This document shows, piece by piece, positions 6,543 to 12,129 of a DNA stretch of 12,129 nt. The notes beneath the pieces are model-generated. The model was given only the letters and a program-made list of their open reading frames with translations. It had not been told where the DNA came from and did not search any database. Position 1 is the stretch's first letter. Each line of letters begins with the position of its first letter. This stretch comes from Cocleimonas sp. Lineage in GTDB: Bacteria > Pseudomonadota > Gammaproteobacteria > Thiotrichales > Thiotrichaceae. Location of the stretch: the NCBI GenBank assembly GCA_023146675.1, contig JAGLBQ010000050.1, positions 1 to 12,129 of the forward strand, in the 5' to 3' direction. Position numbers and translations under genes: made by a program.

Positions 6543-7805
6543 TTAGCGTATATAAGGTGACCAAGCAGGTTCTCGAACTTCACCTTCAGGTGCATGAAGT
6601 TCTTGTTTTGATTTGCCATTGTCGCTGACAACCACTAACTTTCCCCGTCCTTTACGTTGAGTCGCATAAGCAATCATCGTTCCATTAGGCGCTAAAGAAG
6701 GAGATTCATCATACTTCCCTGTTGAAATTATATCAGCCCCTGAACCACCCATTTGCATGATAGCTATACGAAATTGCCCGCCATTACGTCGAACCAAAGC
6801 AATTTTATTACCAACAATATCAGCGGCAGAATTGTAACTCCCCATAAATGTCATACGCCTTGCTTGTCCACCATGGGCTGGAATTTTATAAAGTTGAGCG
6901 GCGCCTCCGCGATTAGAGGTGAATATGATGGCGCGACCATCACCGCTCCAAGCAGGTTCAGTATCGATTGCACGATCATTGGTTAGCCGCTTCAAAGCAC
7001 CATTGTGAACTGAAAGGATATATATTTCAGAATTGCCATCAACAGATAAGCTCATTGCAATTTGTGAGCCATTAGGTGACCATGTTGGCGCACCATTAAT
7101 CCCTTTTTTTCCTGAAATTATACGCTTCTTTCCAGTGAAAATATCTTGCACATAAATGGCTGATTTGCCGCTCTCAAAAGAAACATAAGCAAGTTTTGAC
7201 CCATCAGGAGACCAGCTAGGTGACATAATTGGCTGGTTAGAGTTTAGGATAATATGTGGGTTATAACCATCTGAGTCAGCAATATAAAGTCGGTAGTGCT
7301 TATTTGGACGATGACCTGTTGATGTCACATAGGCTAAGCGTGTATCAAATGCGCCTTTTAAGCGGGTGATGCGTTCAAAAATTTTATCAGCAGCTTTGTG
7401 CGCCATGCGTCGCCTATTTGTCACGTGTCCAATGCGAAAAACGGCTGCTTTGCTGCCTGTACTTATTTCGATTAGCTCAATATCTAGACCTGTTTTTGCT
7501 AATCTTCCGCGAATTAAGTACTCTGCTTTAATTGTTTTTAATACAGTCGCCGATAAAGCCCCTCCAAAAATGGATAGTTTGGTCTTATTTGTTAGGCGTT
7601 GTGTGGTAAATCTACCGCTTCGCTTTAAGTCTGCTTCTATAATAAAATTAGCTCCACCAGAAATAGGTGCTATTGCGATAGGAACACCATCACCTGCACT
7701 TTTGGATATATGTAACTCAAGCTCTGCCGTTGATGTGCTTGGTAAAACAAACAGTATCAGCATTGCAAATAAAGCGTAAAACCAGTGGGTATCATGACTT
7801 GTCAT
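6543..7805 (-). CDS. tolB: Tol-Pal system periplasmic protein TolB
   Basis: A 420-residue periplasmic protein that binds Pal and is released from it by force from TolA. The signal peptide is about residues 1-27 (core ALFAMLILFVL, cleavage after STA). The mature N-terminus (ELELHISKSAGDG) corresponds to the TolA-binding tail of E. coli TolB. An N-terminal alpha/beta domain follows (to about 150), then a six-bladed beta-propeller marked by repeats: WSPDG (198-202), WSPNG (242-246), WSGDG (286-290), APNG (372-375) and a closing WSP (415-417). The length is close to the usual 430. The ATG lies only three bases after the tolA stop (TAA AGA ATG) with only a weak AAAGA upstream, so translation is probably coupled to tolA. 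Confidence 0.96.
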   Translation of the reverse strand: MTSHDTHWFYALFAMLILFVLPSTSTAELELHISKSAGDGVPIAIAPISGGANFIIEADLKRSGRFTTQRLTNKTKLSIFGGALSATVLKTIKAEYLIRGRLAKTGLDIELIEISTGSKAAVFRIGHVTNRRRMAHKAADKIFERITRLKGAFDTRLAYVTSTGHRPNKHYRLYIADSDGYNPHIILNSNQPIMSPSWSPDGSKLAYVSFESGKSAIYVQDIFTGKKRIISGKKGINGAPTWSPNGSQIAMSLSVDGNSEIYILSVHNGALKRLTNDRAIDTEPAWSGDGRAIIFTSNRGGAAQLYKIPAHGGQARRMTFMGSYNSAADIVGNKIALVRRNGGQFRIAIMQMGGSGADIISTGKYDESPSLAPNGTMIAYATQRKGRGKLVVVSDNGKSKQELHAPEGEVREPAWSPYIR

Positions 7806-7808
7806 TCT

Positions 7809-9311
7809 TTATTGATCATCCATTGTTATTAAAAAAGTGCGGTCTAAATCATTTCTACTCGGTCTTGGCAAAGGTTCTGCATTTTTATAAGCTTGTATAA
7901 TGGAAGCGCAATAAGTAGCATCGCCACCACAGCGAACCATCTCTACAGCACCACGTATATAACCGCTTGGAGAGACTTTTATTCTAACTTTTGCTGACAT
8001 TCCCTGAGTACCAGGAGGAATCTGCCAGCGTCGTTTGACATGGGTTACAATTCTTTTTCCCCAGTTTGTTTTTGCTTTTAATTTTGCCGCTTTCGATGCG
8101 TATGCTTTGGCTGCTGTGAGTTTAGCCTCTAATACTTTTTTCTTAGCTATAATGGCAGCCTGTTTCTTTTGCTCCTTCTCTTCTGTTGCTTTTTTTTCTG
8201 CGGCTATTTTCTTTTCTTTTTCTAGACGCTTTTTTTCATTCCATTTTTTAATGGATGCGTCACGAATTTTTTTATCCCTAGCTTCTTTCTTTGCTTTAGC
8301 TGCTACAATTTTTGCTTTTTTGGCATCCTCCTCTTTTTTCTTTTTTGCTTTTGCTTTTTCGCGAGCCTTTTTTGCAGCGTATTTTTTTGCCGCTTTTTCC
8401 TTGGCAGCTTTCTTTTTGGCTTTTTTTATGGCGTACTCTTTAGCTGCTTTTTCTTTTGCCTTTTTCTCAGTGTATTCTTTGGCAGCTTTTTCCTTAGCTG
8501 CTTTCTCTTTGGCTTTTTTTATAGCGTACTCTTTAGCTGCCTTTTCTTTTGCCTTTTTCTCAGTGTATTCTTTGGTAGCTTTTTCCTTAGCTGCTTTCTC
8601 TTTGGCTTTTTTTATAGCGTACTCTTTAGCTGCTTTTTCTTTTGCTTTTTTCTCAGTGTATTCTTTGGCAGCTTTTTCCTTAGCTGCTTTCTCTTTGGCT
8701 TTTTTTATAGCGTATTCTTTAGCTTCCTTTTCTTTTGCCTTTTTCTCAGTATATTCTTTGGCAGCCTTTTCCTTGGCTTTCTTTTCGGCATATTCCTTGG
8801 CTGCCTTTTCTTTTACCTTTTTTTCAGCATATTCTTTAGCTGCATTTTCCTTTTCAGCCTTTTCTTTGGTTTTCTTTTCGGTATATGCCTTAGCTGCCTT
8901 CTCTCTGGCATCTTTTTCAGCCTGTTTCTCTTTTTTGCGCTTTTCTGTTGCTAGTTTTTGTTTTCTTCTTTCCTTGTCAGTATTAGCCTTTGTACGGTTT
9001 TTTTGTTCTGCCAATAATTTTGCAGCTTTTTGTGCGACTAATAACTTGGCGGTATTGTCTAGGGCAGGTTGATCATTATTTTGTTCGTTTTCTTTTTCGG
9101 TTACTTCAATGTTAGCAGGCGGTATATTAGCGTCTAGAGGCTGGATGCTCGCTAGTGGAATCTCCTGAATCAGCTCAATGGGTATTCCAGCTTCTTGTCC
9201 TACTGGAGGTTCTGTCCAGTTGAAACTAACGATAAAAATCATCACAATCAATAAATGAATAATGATTGCTATTAGTAATGCGCTGGGATGTTTTAGTATT
9301 TCTCTTAGCAT
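7809..9311 (-). CDS. tolA: Tol-Pal system protein TolA with long repetitive helical domain
   Basis: A 500-residue inner-membrane protein that spans the periplasm and transmits TolQR force to TolB/Pal. The single N-terminal membrane helix is about 10-30 (LLIAIIIHLLIVMIFIVSF). His19 fits the conserved TolA His, but the Ser normally four residues before it is Ala15 here. A Pro-rich stretch (35-70) precedes domain II (about 85-415), an almost pure Lys/Glu/Ala helix. Its core (185-308) is four 31-residue repeats of the type KEYTEKKAKEKAA plus KEYAIKKAKEKAAKEKAA. Domain III (about 416-500) is the globular C-terminal domain (WGKRIVTHVKRRWQIPP...) with the Cys461/Cys468 pair. It is longer than E. coli TolA (421 residues), mainly through domain II. 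The ATG lies five bases after the tolR stop and lacks a Shine-Dalgarno sequence, implying coupling. Confidence 0.95.
   Translation of the reverse strand: MLREILKHPSALLIAIIIHLLIVMIFIVSFNWTEPPVGQEAGIPIELIQEIPLASIQPLDANIPPANIEVTEKENEQNNDQPALDNTAKLLVAQKAAKLLAEQKNRTKANTDKERRKQKLATEKRKKEKQAEKDAREKAAKAYTEKKTKEKAEKENAAKEYAEKKVKEKAAKEYAEKKAKEKAAKEYTEKKAKEKEAKEYAIKKAKEKAAKEKAAKEYTEKKAKEKAAKEYAIKKAKEKAAKEKATKEYTEKKAKEKAAKEYAIKKAKEKAAKEKAAKEYTEKKAKEKAAKEYAIKKAKKKAAKEKAAKKYAAKKAREKAKAKKKKEEDAKKAKIVAAKAKKEARDKKIRDASIKKWNEKKRLEKEKKIAAEKKATEEKEQKKQAAIIAKKKVLEAKLTAAKAYASKAAKLKAKTNWGKRIVTHVKRRWQIPPGTQGMSAKVRIKVSPSGYIRGAVEMVRCGGDATYCASIIQAYKNAEPLPRPSRNDLDRTFLITMDDQ
8388..8759 (-). repeat. Four 93-bp tandem repeats within tolA
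   Basis: The landmark TCAG recurs at 8467, 8560, 8653 and 8746, exactly 93 bases apart, and the flanking sequence is almost identical between units. Each unit encodes 31 residues (185-308). The only protein differences are Glu at position 12 of unit 1, Thr at position 31 of unit 2 and Lys at position 23 of unit 4. Degenerate 39-bp (13-residue) relatives, KEYAEKKVKEKAA and KEYAEKKAKEKAA, precede them, and a decayed partial copy follows. The near identity at silent sites suggests recent duplication or slippage. Confidence 0.9.
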
Positions 9312-9316
9312 GTGGT

Positions 9317-9745
9317 TTAGTTGGTTTTTGGTTCAGCCATTAAGTTGATGCTTTTAGCACCTGCTTTTTGTGCAGCAATCATCGCTTGCATTAGATAGCG
9401 ATAAGCAACCTCTTGGTCGCCCCTTATATAAACGGGGCGTACTTTGTTATTTGTTGATTGGCTATTTTTAAGTTGACCTACTAAATACTCAGTTAGTTCA
9501 GTTATACGAACTTGATCACCGTCGTCGTTGAAGTAATCCCCCTGCTGATTGACAGAAATTATTATTGGCGTCTGATTATTGGTAGGAACTGCTTTTGCTT
9601 CGGCATCAGGCAGGTTTATTTGTACGCCTGTTTGTAACATAGGTGCTGTTACCATAAAAATAACCAGTAGCACCAGCATCACATCAATATAAGGAACAAC
9701 ATTCATCTCTGCCATTGCACGTCTGCGTTTGCATTTTCTAGCCAT
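9317..9745 (-). CDS. tolR: Tol-Pal system proton-channel subunit TolR
   Basis: A 142-residue ExbD/TolR family protein that pairs with TolQ to form the proton-driven motor. A basic cytoplasmic N-terminus (ARKCKRRRAMAEMNVVPY) leads into one membrane helix (about 18-38). This carries the essential Asp21 in PYIDVMLVLLVIFMV, equivalent to Asp23 of E. coli. The periplasmic part (about 45-142) has the usual fold elements, including LPDAEAKAVP, VYIRGDQEV and a C-terminal AGAKSINLMAEP. The length matches E. coli TolR (142). It begins nine bases after tolQ and ends five bases before tolA. Confidence 0.96.
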   Translation of the reverse strand: MARKCKRRRAMAEMNVVPYIDVMLVLLVIFMVTAPMLQTGVQINLPDAEAKAVPTNNQTPIIISVNQQGDYFNDDGDQVRITELTEYLVGQLKNSQSTNNKVRPVYIRGDQEVAYRYLMQAMIAAQKAGAKSINLMAEPKTN

Positions 9746-9754
9746 GACAAAGCC

Positions 9755-10447
9755 CTATAATGTTTTTTGATTGAGTGTTTGTCGCTCAAGTAATGTGGTA
9801 AACTCTTCACGAAAATTTTCATAACGCACTGCGATTCGATCAACCTTATCGCTATAGCGATTATAAGCAACAATCGCAGGAATGGCGGCTAATAAGCCAA
9901 TAGCGGTGGCAATAAGCGCCTCGGCAATACCAGGTGCGACGACAGCTAAGGTAGCTTGCTGCATTTCCCCTAGAGAAATAAATGAATTCATAATCCCCCA
10001 CACCGTACCAAATAATCCAATATAAGTACTGATAGAGCCTACAGTAGCAAGGAATGATAAATTTTGTTCCAATCTGTCTAGTTCGCGAGACTCCGCAACA
10101 CGCATTGATCGTTGTGCGGTGGTCACTATGGGAAGGTGGGTGATATTTTCATTTTGCTGAATACGTAAATATTCATGGTAACCACTAAAGAAAATTTTCT
10201 CCATACCGAGTCGTTTAGGCTTGTGTGCTAAATCATCATAGAGTTTTTTTAGTGATACCCCGCTCCAGAAGCGATCTTCAAATTTTTCCAACTGTCGTGA
10301 AGCAGAGCGTAGTTGTGATGATTTTATTAGCATTAGAGCCCAAGAAAGCAATGAGGCGATTACCAAGATAGCCATTACGATTTGTACGACTAAGCTTGCC
10401 TCGCTAATAAGCTTTATAATGGTATTGTCAATGGATACGTCTGACAC
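9755..10447 (-). CDS. tolQ: Tol-Pal system motor subunit TolQ
   Basis: A 230-residue ExbB/TolQ/MotA family inner-membrane protein that surrounds the TolR helix and powers the Tol machine with the proton gradient. Three membrane helices are visible (about 17-42, 132-158 and 168-196). The conserved GLFGTVWGIM (144-153) with Thr148 and EALIATAIGLLAAIPA (176-191) with Thr181 correspond to the pore-lining threonines of E. coli TolQ. The start is GTG (10445-10447), supported by a strong AGGAG at 10455-10459 seven bases upstream and by family length. It is the first gene of the tol-pal cluster. The 217 bases upstream hold a perfect palindrome and a possible promoter; ybgC, often found ahead of tolQ, is absent and folD lies there instead. 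Confidence 0.96.
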   Translation of the reverse strand: MSDVSIDNTIIKLISEASLVVQIVMAILVIASLLSWALMLIKSSQLRSASRQLEKFEDRFWSGVSLKKLYDDLAHKPKRLGMEKIFFSGYHEYLRIQQNENITHLPIVTTAQRSMRVAESRELDRLEQNLSFLATVGSISTYIGLFGTVWGIMNSFISLGEMQQATLAVVAPGIAEALIATAIGLLAAIPAIVAYNRYSDKVDRIAVRYENFREEFTTLLERQTLNQKTL

Positions 10448-10454
10448 GTTATTA

Positions 10455-10459
10455 CTCCT
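10455..10459 (-). promoter_or_regulatory. Ribosome binding site for the GTG start of tolQ
   Basis: AGGAG on the minus strand, seven bases from the GTG at 10445-10447. No nearby in-frame ATG competes, so this site fixes the non-ATG start. Confidence 0.8.
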
Positions 10460-10480
10460 GCTAGTAATGGAAAGTTATTT

Positions 10481-10500
10481 GAGAAACATGGATGTTTCTC
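10481..10500. promoter_or_regulatory. Perfect palindrome in the tolQ leader
   Basis: GAGAAACAT (10481-10489) and ATGTTTCTC (10492-10500) are perfect inverse complements around a 2-base centre, 33 bases ahead of the tolQ GTG. It could be an operator for a dimeric repressor or an mRNA hairpin; there is no U tract on either strand, so it is not an intrinsic terminator. Confidence 0.5.
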
Positions 10501-10530
10501 ATTTGCTCTAAAAATAGTTTCAAACAGGGC

Positions 10531-10536
10531 ATTATA
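10531..10536 (-). promoter_or_regulatory. Possible -10 box for the tolQRAB-pal operon
   Basis: Perfect TATAAT on the minus strand about 85 bases ahead of tolQ. No good -35 hexamer lies at standard spacing. The palindrome at 10481-10500 would fall some 20-40 bases downstream of the transcription start, inside the leader. Confidence 0.3.
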
Positions 10537-10627
10537 GTTGGATTTATGATGGTTGCTCTAATTGTGGTATTAATATTTGGTAATATGGTGTTTTTACAAC
10601 AATTCTGAGGTAGATACAATTTTAGAG

Positions 10628-10655
10628 TGTCGCTGTGTGGGGGAGGGCAGCGACA
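10628..10655. terminator. Strong GC hairpin between folD and tolQ
   Basis: TGTCGCTG (10628-10635) and CAGCGACA (10648-10655) form a perfect 8-bp stem with a 12-base loop that is G-rich on the plus strand and C-rich on the minus strand. It begins 10 bases after the folD stop, a normal terminator position, but the minus-strand flank is CTCTAAAATTG rather than a U tract, so termination may be partial. Confidence 0.5.
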
Positions 10656-10664
10656 TTGAGATAT

Positions 10665-11519
10665 CTATAGTTGGTGTTTTTCACAAGCAATTAATGTATT
10701 TTTCATTAGCATGGCAACCGTCATAGGTCCAACTCCGCCAGGAACAGGTGTTATCCAAGCGGCTCTTTCAGCTGCTTTGTCAAATTCAATATCACCTGCT
10801 AGCTTACCGTTTTCTAGGCGATTAATGCCGACATCAATAACCGTTGCGCCTTTTTTAATCCAATCACCTTTAACTAAGCCTGCTTTTCCAACAGCAACAA
10901 TAACAATATCAGCTTGGGCAACTAGTTCAGGCGTGTTGCTTGAAAATCGATGACAAATAGTGACGGTAGCACCTGCTAGTAATAGTTCCATCATCATTGG
11001 GCGACCAACAATATTTGAAGCACCGACAATAACAGCATGACGTCCTTTATAGGTTTCGCCAATAGAATCAAGTATATGCACAATGCCATACGGGGTGCAG
11101 GGGCGCATTCCAGGAATACGGAGTGCCAGTTTGCCAATATTTAAAGGGTGAAAACCATCGACATCTTTATCAGGGTGAATATGCTCAATGACGAGTGATG
11201 GGTCAATATGATCAGGAAGAGGGAGTTGTACCAGAATACCATCGATCGCTTTATCATTGTTTAATGTATCGATAATGGTGAGTAACTCATGTTGCGTTGT
11301 TTCTTTAGGGAGATCATATGACTTAGAGGTTATGCCTATTTCTTTGCAGGCTTTGCGTTTATGCCCTACATAGACTTGTGAGGCAGGGTCGTCACTAATA
11401 AGGATGACGGCAAGACCAGGAGGGCGTTTTCCTAATTCGGTGCGCTTGCTAACTTGCGCTTTAACTTCTGCCTTTACTTCAATAGAGATTTTTTTTCCAT
11501 CTATAAGTTTAGCGGTCAT
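10665..11519 (-). CDS. folD: Bifunctional methylenetetrahydrofolate dehydrogenase/methenyltetrahydrofolate cyclohydrolase
   Basis: A 284-residue cytoplasmic enzyme that interconverts 5,10-methylene-, methenyl- and 10-formyl-tetrahydrofolate, usually with NADP, feeding purine and fMet-tRNA synthesis. Diagnostic segments are YVGHKRKAC with Tyr50 and the catalytic Lys54, GILVQLPLPDHI (94-105), KDVDGFHP (118-125) with Asp121, and PCTPYGI (140-146). The Rossmann segment IVGASNIVGRP (164-174), DVGINR (229-234) and ITPVPGGVGPMT (256-267) are also present. An in-frame start exists 27 codons upstream, but that extension (hydrophobic, unlike FolD) is rejected: the ATG at 11517-11519 gives the normal length and has AGGA six bases away. 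It lies divergent from the tRNA cluster and in the same direction as tolQ, separated by 217 bases and a hairpin. Confidence 0.97.
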   Translation of the reverse strand: MTAKLIDGKKISIEVKAEVKAQVSKRTELGKRPPGLAVILISDDPASQVYVGHKRKACKEIGITSKSYDLPKETTQHELLTIIDTLNNDKAIDGILVQLPLPDHIDPSLVIEHIHPDKDVDGFHPLNIGKLALRIPGMRPCTPYGIVHILDSIGETYKGRHAVIVGASNIVGRPMMMELLLAGATVTICHRFSSNTPELVAQADIVIVAVGKAGLVKGDWIKKGATVIDVGINRLENGKLAGDIEFDKAAERAAWITPVPGGVGPMTVAMLMKNTLIACEKHQL

Positions 11520-11525
11520 ATTGAT

Positions 11526-11529
11526 TCCT
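11526..11529 (-). promoter_or_regulatory. Ribosome binding site fixing the folD start
   Basis: AGGA on the minus strand, six bases from the ATG at 11517-11519. It supports the 284-residue form over the 311-residue open frame. Confidence 0.7.
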
Positions 11530-11571
11530 AAATCGTCATAAAAAATGAGAAGGGCATTCTCGCATGATACT

Positions 11572-11600
11572 ATCAAAAAAAGAATTAAATAAAATGACAA
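11572..11600 (-). promoter_or_regulatory. Putative folD promoter
   Basis: On the minus strand TTGTCA (11595-11600) is followed after 17 bases by TTTGAT (11572-11577). The -35 is good and the -10 matches 4 of 6. Its -35 lies only seven bases from the -35 of the divergent tRNA promoter. Confidence 0.35.
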
Positions 11601-11607
11601 GCATGGG

Positions 11608-11636
11608 TTGACGAGGTGTATATTGATGCGTATTAT
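11608..11636 (+). promoter_or_regulatory. tRNA operon promoter with GC-rich discriminator
   Basis: TTGACG (11608-11613), a 17-base spacer and TATTAT (11631-11636) are followed at once by GCGCGCTCCG. A GC-rich discriminator is characteristic of stable-RNA promoters under stringent (ppGpp) control in gammaproteobacteria. Transcription should start near 11643, about 48 bases ahead of tRNA-Pro. Confidence 0.8.
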
Positions 11637-11690
11637 GCGCGCTCCGTTAGAGGTTGTTCAGATATATTTGACTGCCCATAATGGTTATGT

Positions 11691-11767
11691 CGGGGTATAG
11701 CGCAGTCTGGTAGCGCGCCTGCTTTGGGTGCAGGATGTCGGGAGTTCGAATCTCTCTACCCCGACCA
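11691..11767 (+). tRNA. tRNA-Pro (anticodon TGG)
   Basis: A full 77-base cloverleaf with encoded CCA. The acceptor stem is CGGGGTA/TACCCCG, the anticodon arm CCTGC-TTTGGGT-GCAGG with TGG at 11725-11727 and G37 as expected for tRNA-Pro, and the T loop has GTTCGAATC. The discriminator base is A (11764). It is first of three tRNAs. Confidence 0.97.
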
Positions 11768-11801
11768 TTTTTAATGTAAGCATATTGATCGATGCTACGA
11801 T

Positions 11802-11878
<77 letters not shown>

Positions 11879-11927
11879 TTTTTAAATGGTAGTTGCGGCA
11901 ACAGTTGATCTTAGATATGTTTATTAT

Positions 11928-12004
11928 GGTGGGTGTAGCTCAGTTGGTAGAGCCCCGGATTGTGATTCCGGTCGTCGTGGGTTCAAGTCCCATCATCCAC
12001 CCCA
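11928..12004 (+). tRNA. tRNA-His (anticodon GTG)
   Basis: A 77-base cloverleaf with encoded CCA. It carries the extra G at position -1 (11928) opposite C73 (12001), the identity element unique to tRNA-His. The anticodon arm is CCGGA-TTGTGAT-TCCGG with GTG at 11962-11964. One acceptor pair is G-T wobble. It is the last recognisable gene in the window. Confidence 0.97.
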
Positions 12005-12094
12005 ATTTAAAATAAATCTTGAAAATATATGTGGTTTCCCGCAAGCTTTTAAGATATTTTAGTATCGATTGTACACAAGCATGTCTTTGCACTG

Positions 12095-12100
12095 TATAAT
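12095..12100 (+). promoter_or_regulatory. Possible -10 box with GC-rich discriminator at the right edge
   Basis: Perfect TATAAT followed by CGCGCGG. TTGTAC at 12069-12074 is 20 bases upstream, too far for a standard -35. It may drive a gene starting beyond the window; an ATG at 12126-12128 is preceded by AAGAG but too little sequence remains to judge. Confidence 0.35.
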
Positions 12101-12129
12101 CGCGCGGTTTTAGTTCATAAGAGTTATGA

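Noticed and set aside
7366..7779. 137-codon plus-strand frame inside tolB
   Set aside because: Antisense to the well-supported TolB N-terminal domain; no independent evidence.
8035..9072. 345-codon plus-strand open frame rich in Phe, Ala and Ser
   Set aside because: It is the antisense shadow of the Lys/Glu/Ala repeats of tolA; its repeated composition mirrors them and it has no family features or start context.
11520..11600. 27-codon N-terminal extension of folD
   Set aside because: It is unlike FolD, lacks a ribosome site and contains the likely promoter; the ATG at 11519 has AGGA at a good distance.
12016..12055. Imperfect inverted repeat after tRNA-His (ATCTT-G-AAAA with TTTT-AAGAT)
   Set aside because: The stem is AT-only with a bulged G and a 21-base loop, and has no clean U tract; too weak to call a terminator.

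Overview
The window looks like chromosomal DNA from an AT-rich gammaproteobacterium. The evidence is a complete tolQ-tolR-tolA-tolB-pal-cpoB cell-envelope operon, a gammaproteobacterial-style tRNA cluster (Pro-Arg-His, each with an encoded CCA), an RhlE-type DEAD-box helicase and a cold-shock protein. I cannot name the genus from sequence alone.

Layout. (1) 1-208, plus strand: the 3' end of a broken Rpn/PD-(D/E)XK nuclease-transposase gene. It converges on and overlaps (2) 192-2324, minus strand, a 710-residue protein with two AAA+ ATPase modules and no recognised role. (3) 2325-2828 is a long gene-free region holding a likely promoter for the AAA gene, short direct repeats and TATAAT boxes upstream of (4) rhlE (2829-4211, plus). 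A hairpin pair separates rhlE from the convergent (5) cold-shock gene (4310-4516, minus), which has a very good sigma-70 promoter and a structured leader. (6) 4691-10447, minus strand: cpoB, pal, tolB, tolA, tolR and tolQ, transcribed from tolQ towards cpoB. (7) folD (10665-11519, minus) lies upstream of tolQ where many relatives have ybgC. (8) 11608-12004, plus strand: a strong promoter with a GC-rich discriminator followed by tRNA-Pro(TGG), tRNA-Arg(TCT) and tRNA-His(GTG). The window ends just after another TATAAT box.

How it works together. TolQ and TolR form the proton-driven inner-membrane motor. TolA spans the periplasm and passes force to TolB and the peptidoglycan-binding lipoprotein Pal. 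CpoB links this machine to peptidoglycan synthesis during outer-membrane constriction. RhlE and the cold-shock protein both act on RNA structure and sit tail to tail. FolD supplies one-carbon folates.

Most of the window is ordinary housekeeping DNA and I see no clear new multi-gene system. The points most worth a second look are the near-perfect 93-bp tandem repeats in tolA, the uncharacterised double-AAA+ protein next to a decayed nuclease gene, the alternative hairpins in the cold-shock leader, the hairpin just ahead of cpoB, and a perfect palindrome in the tolQ leader.
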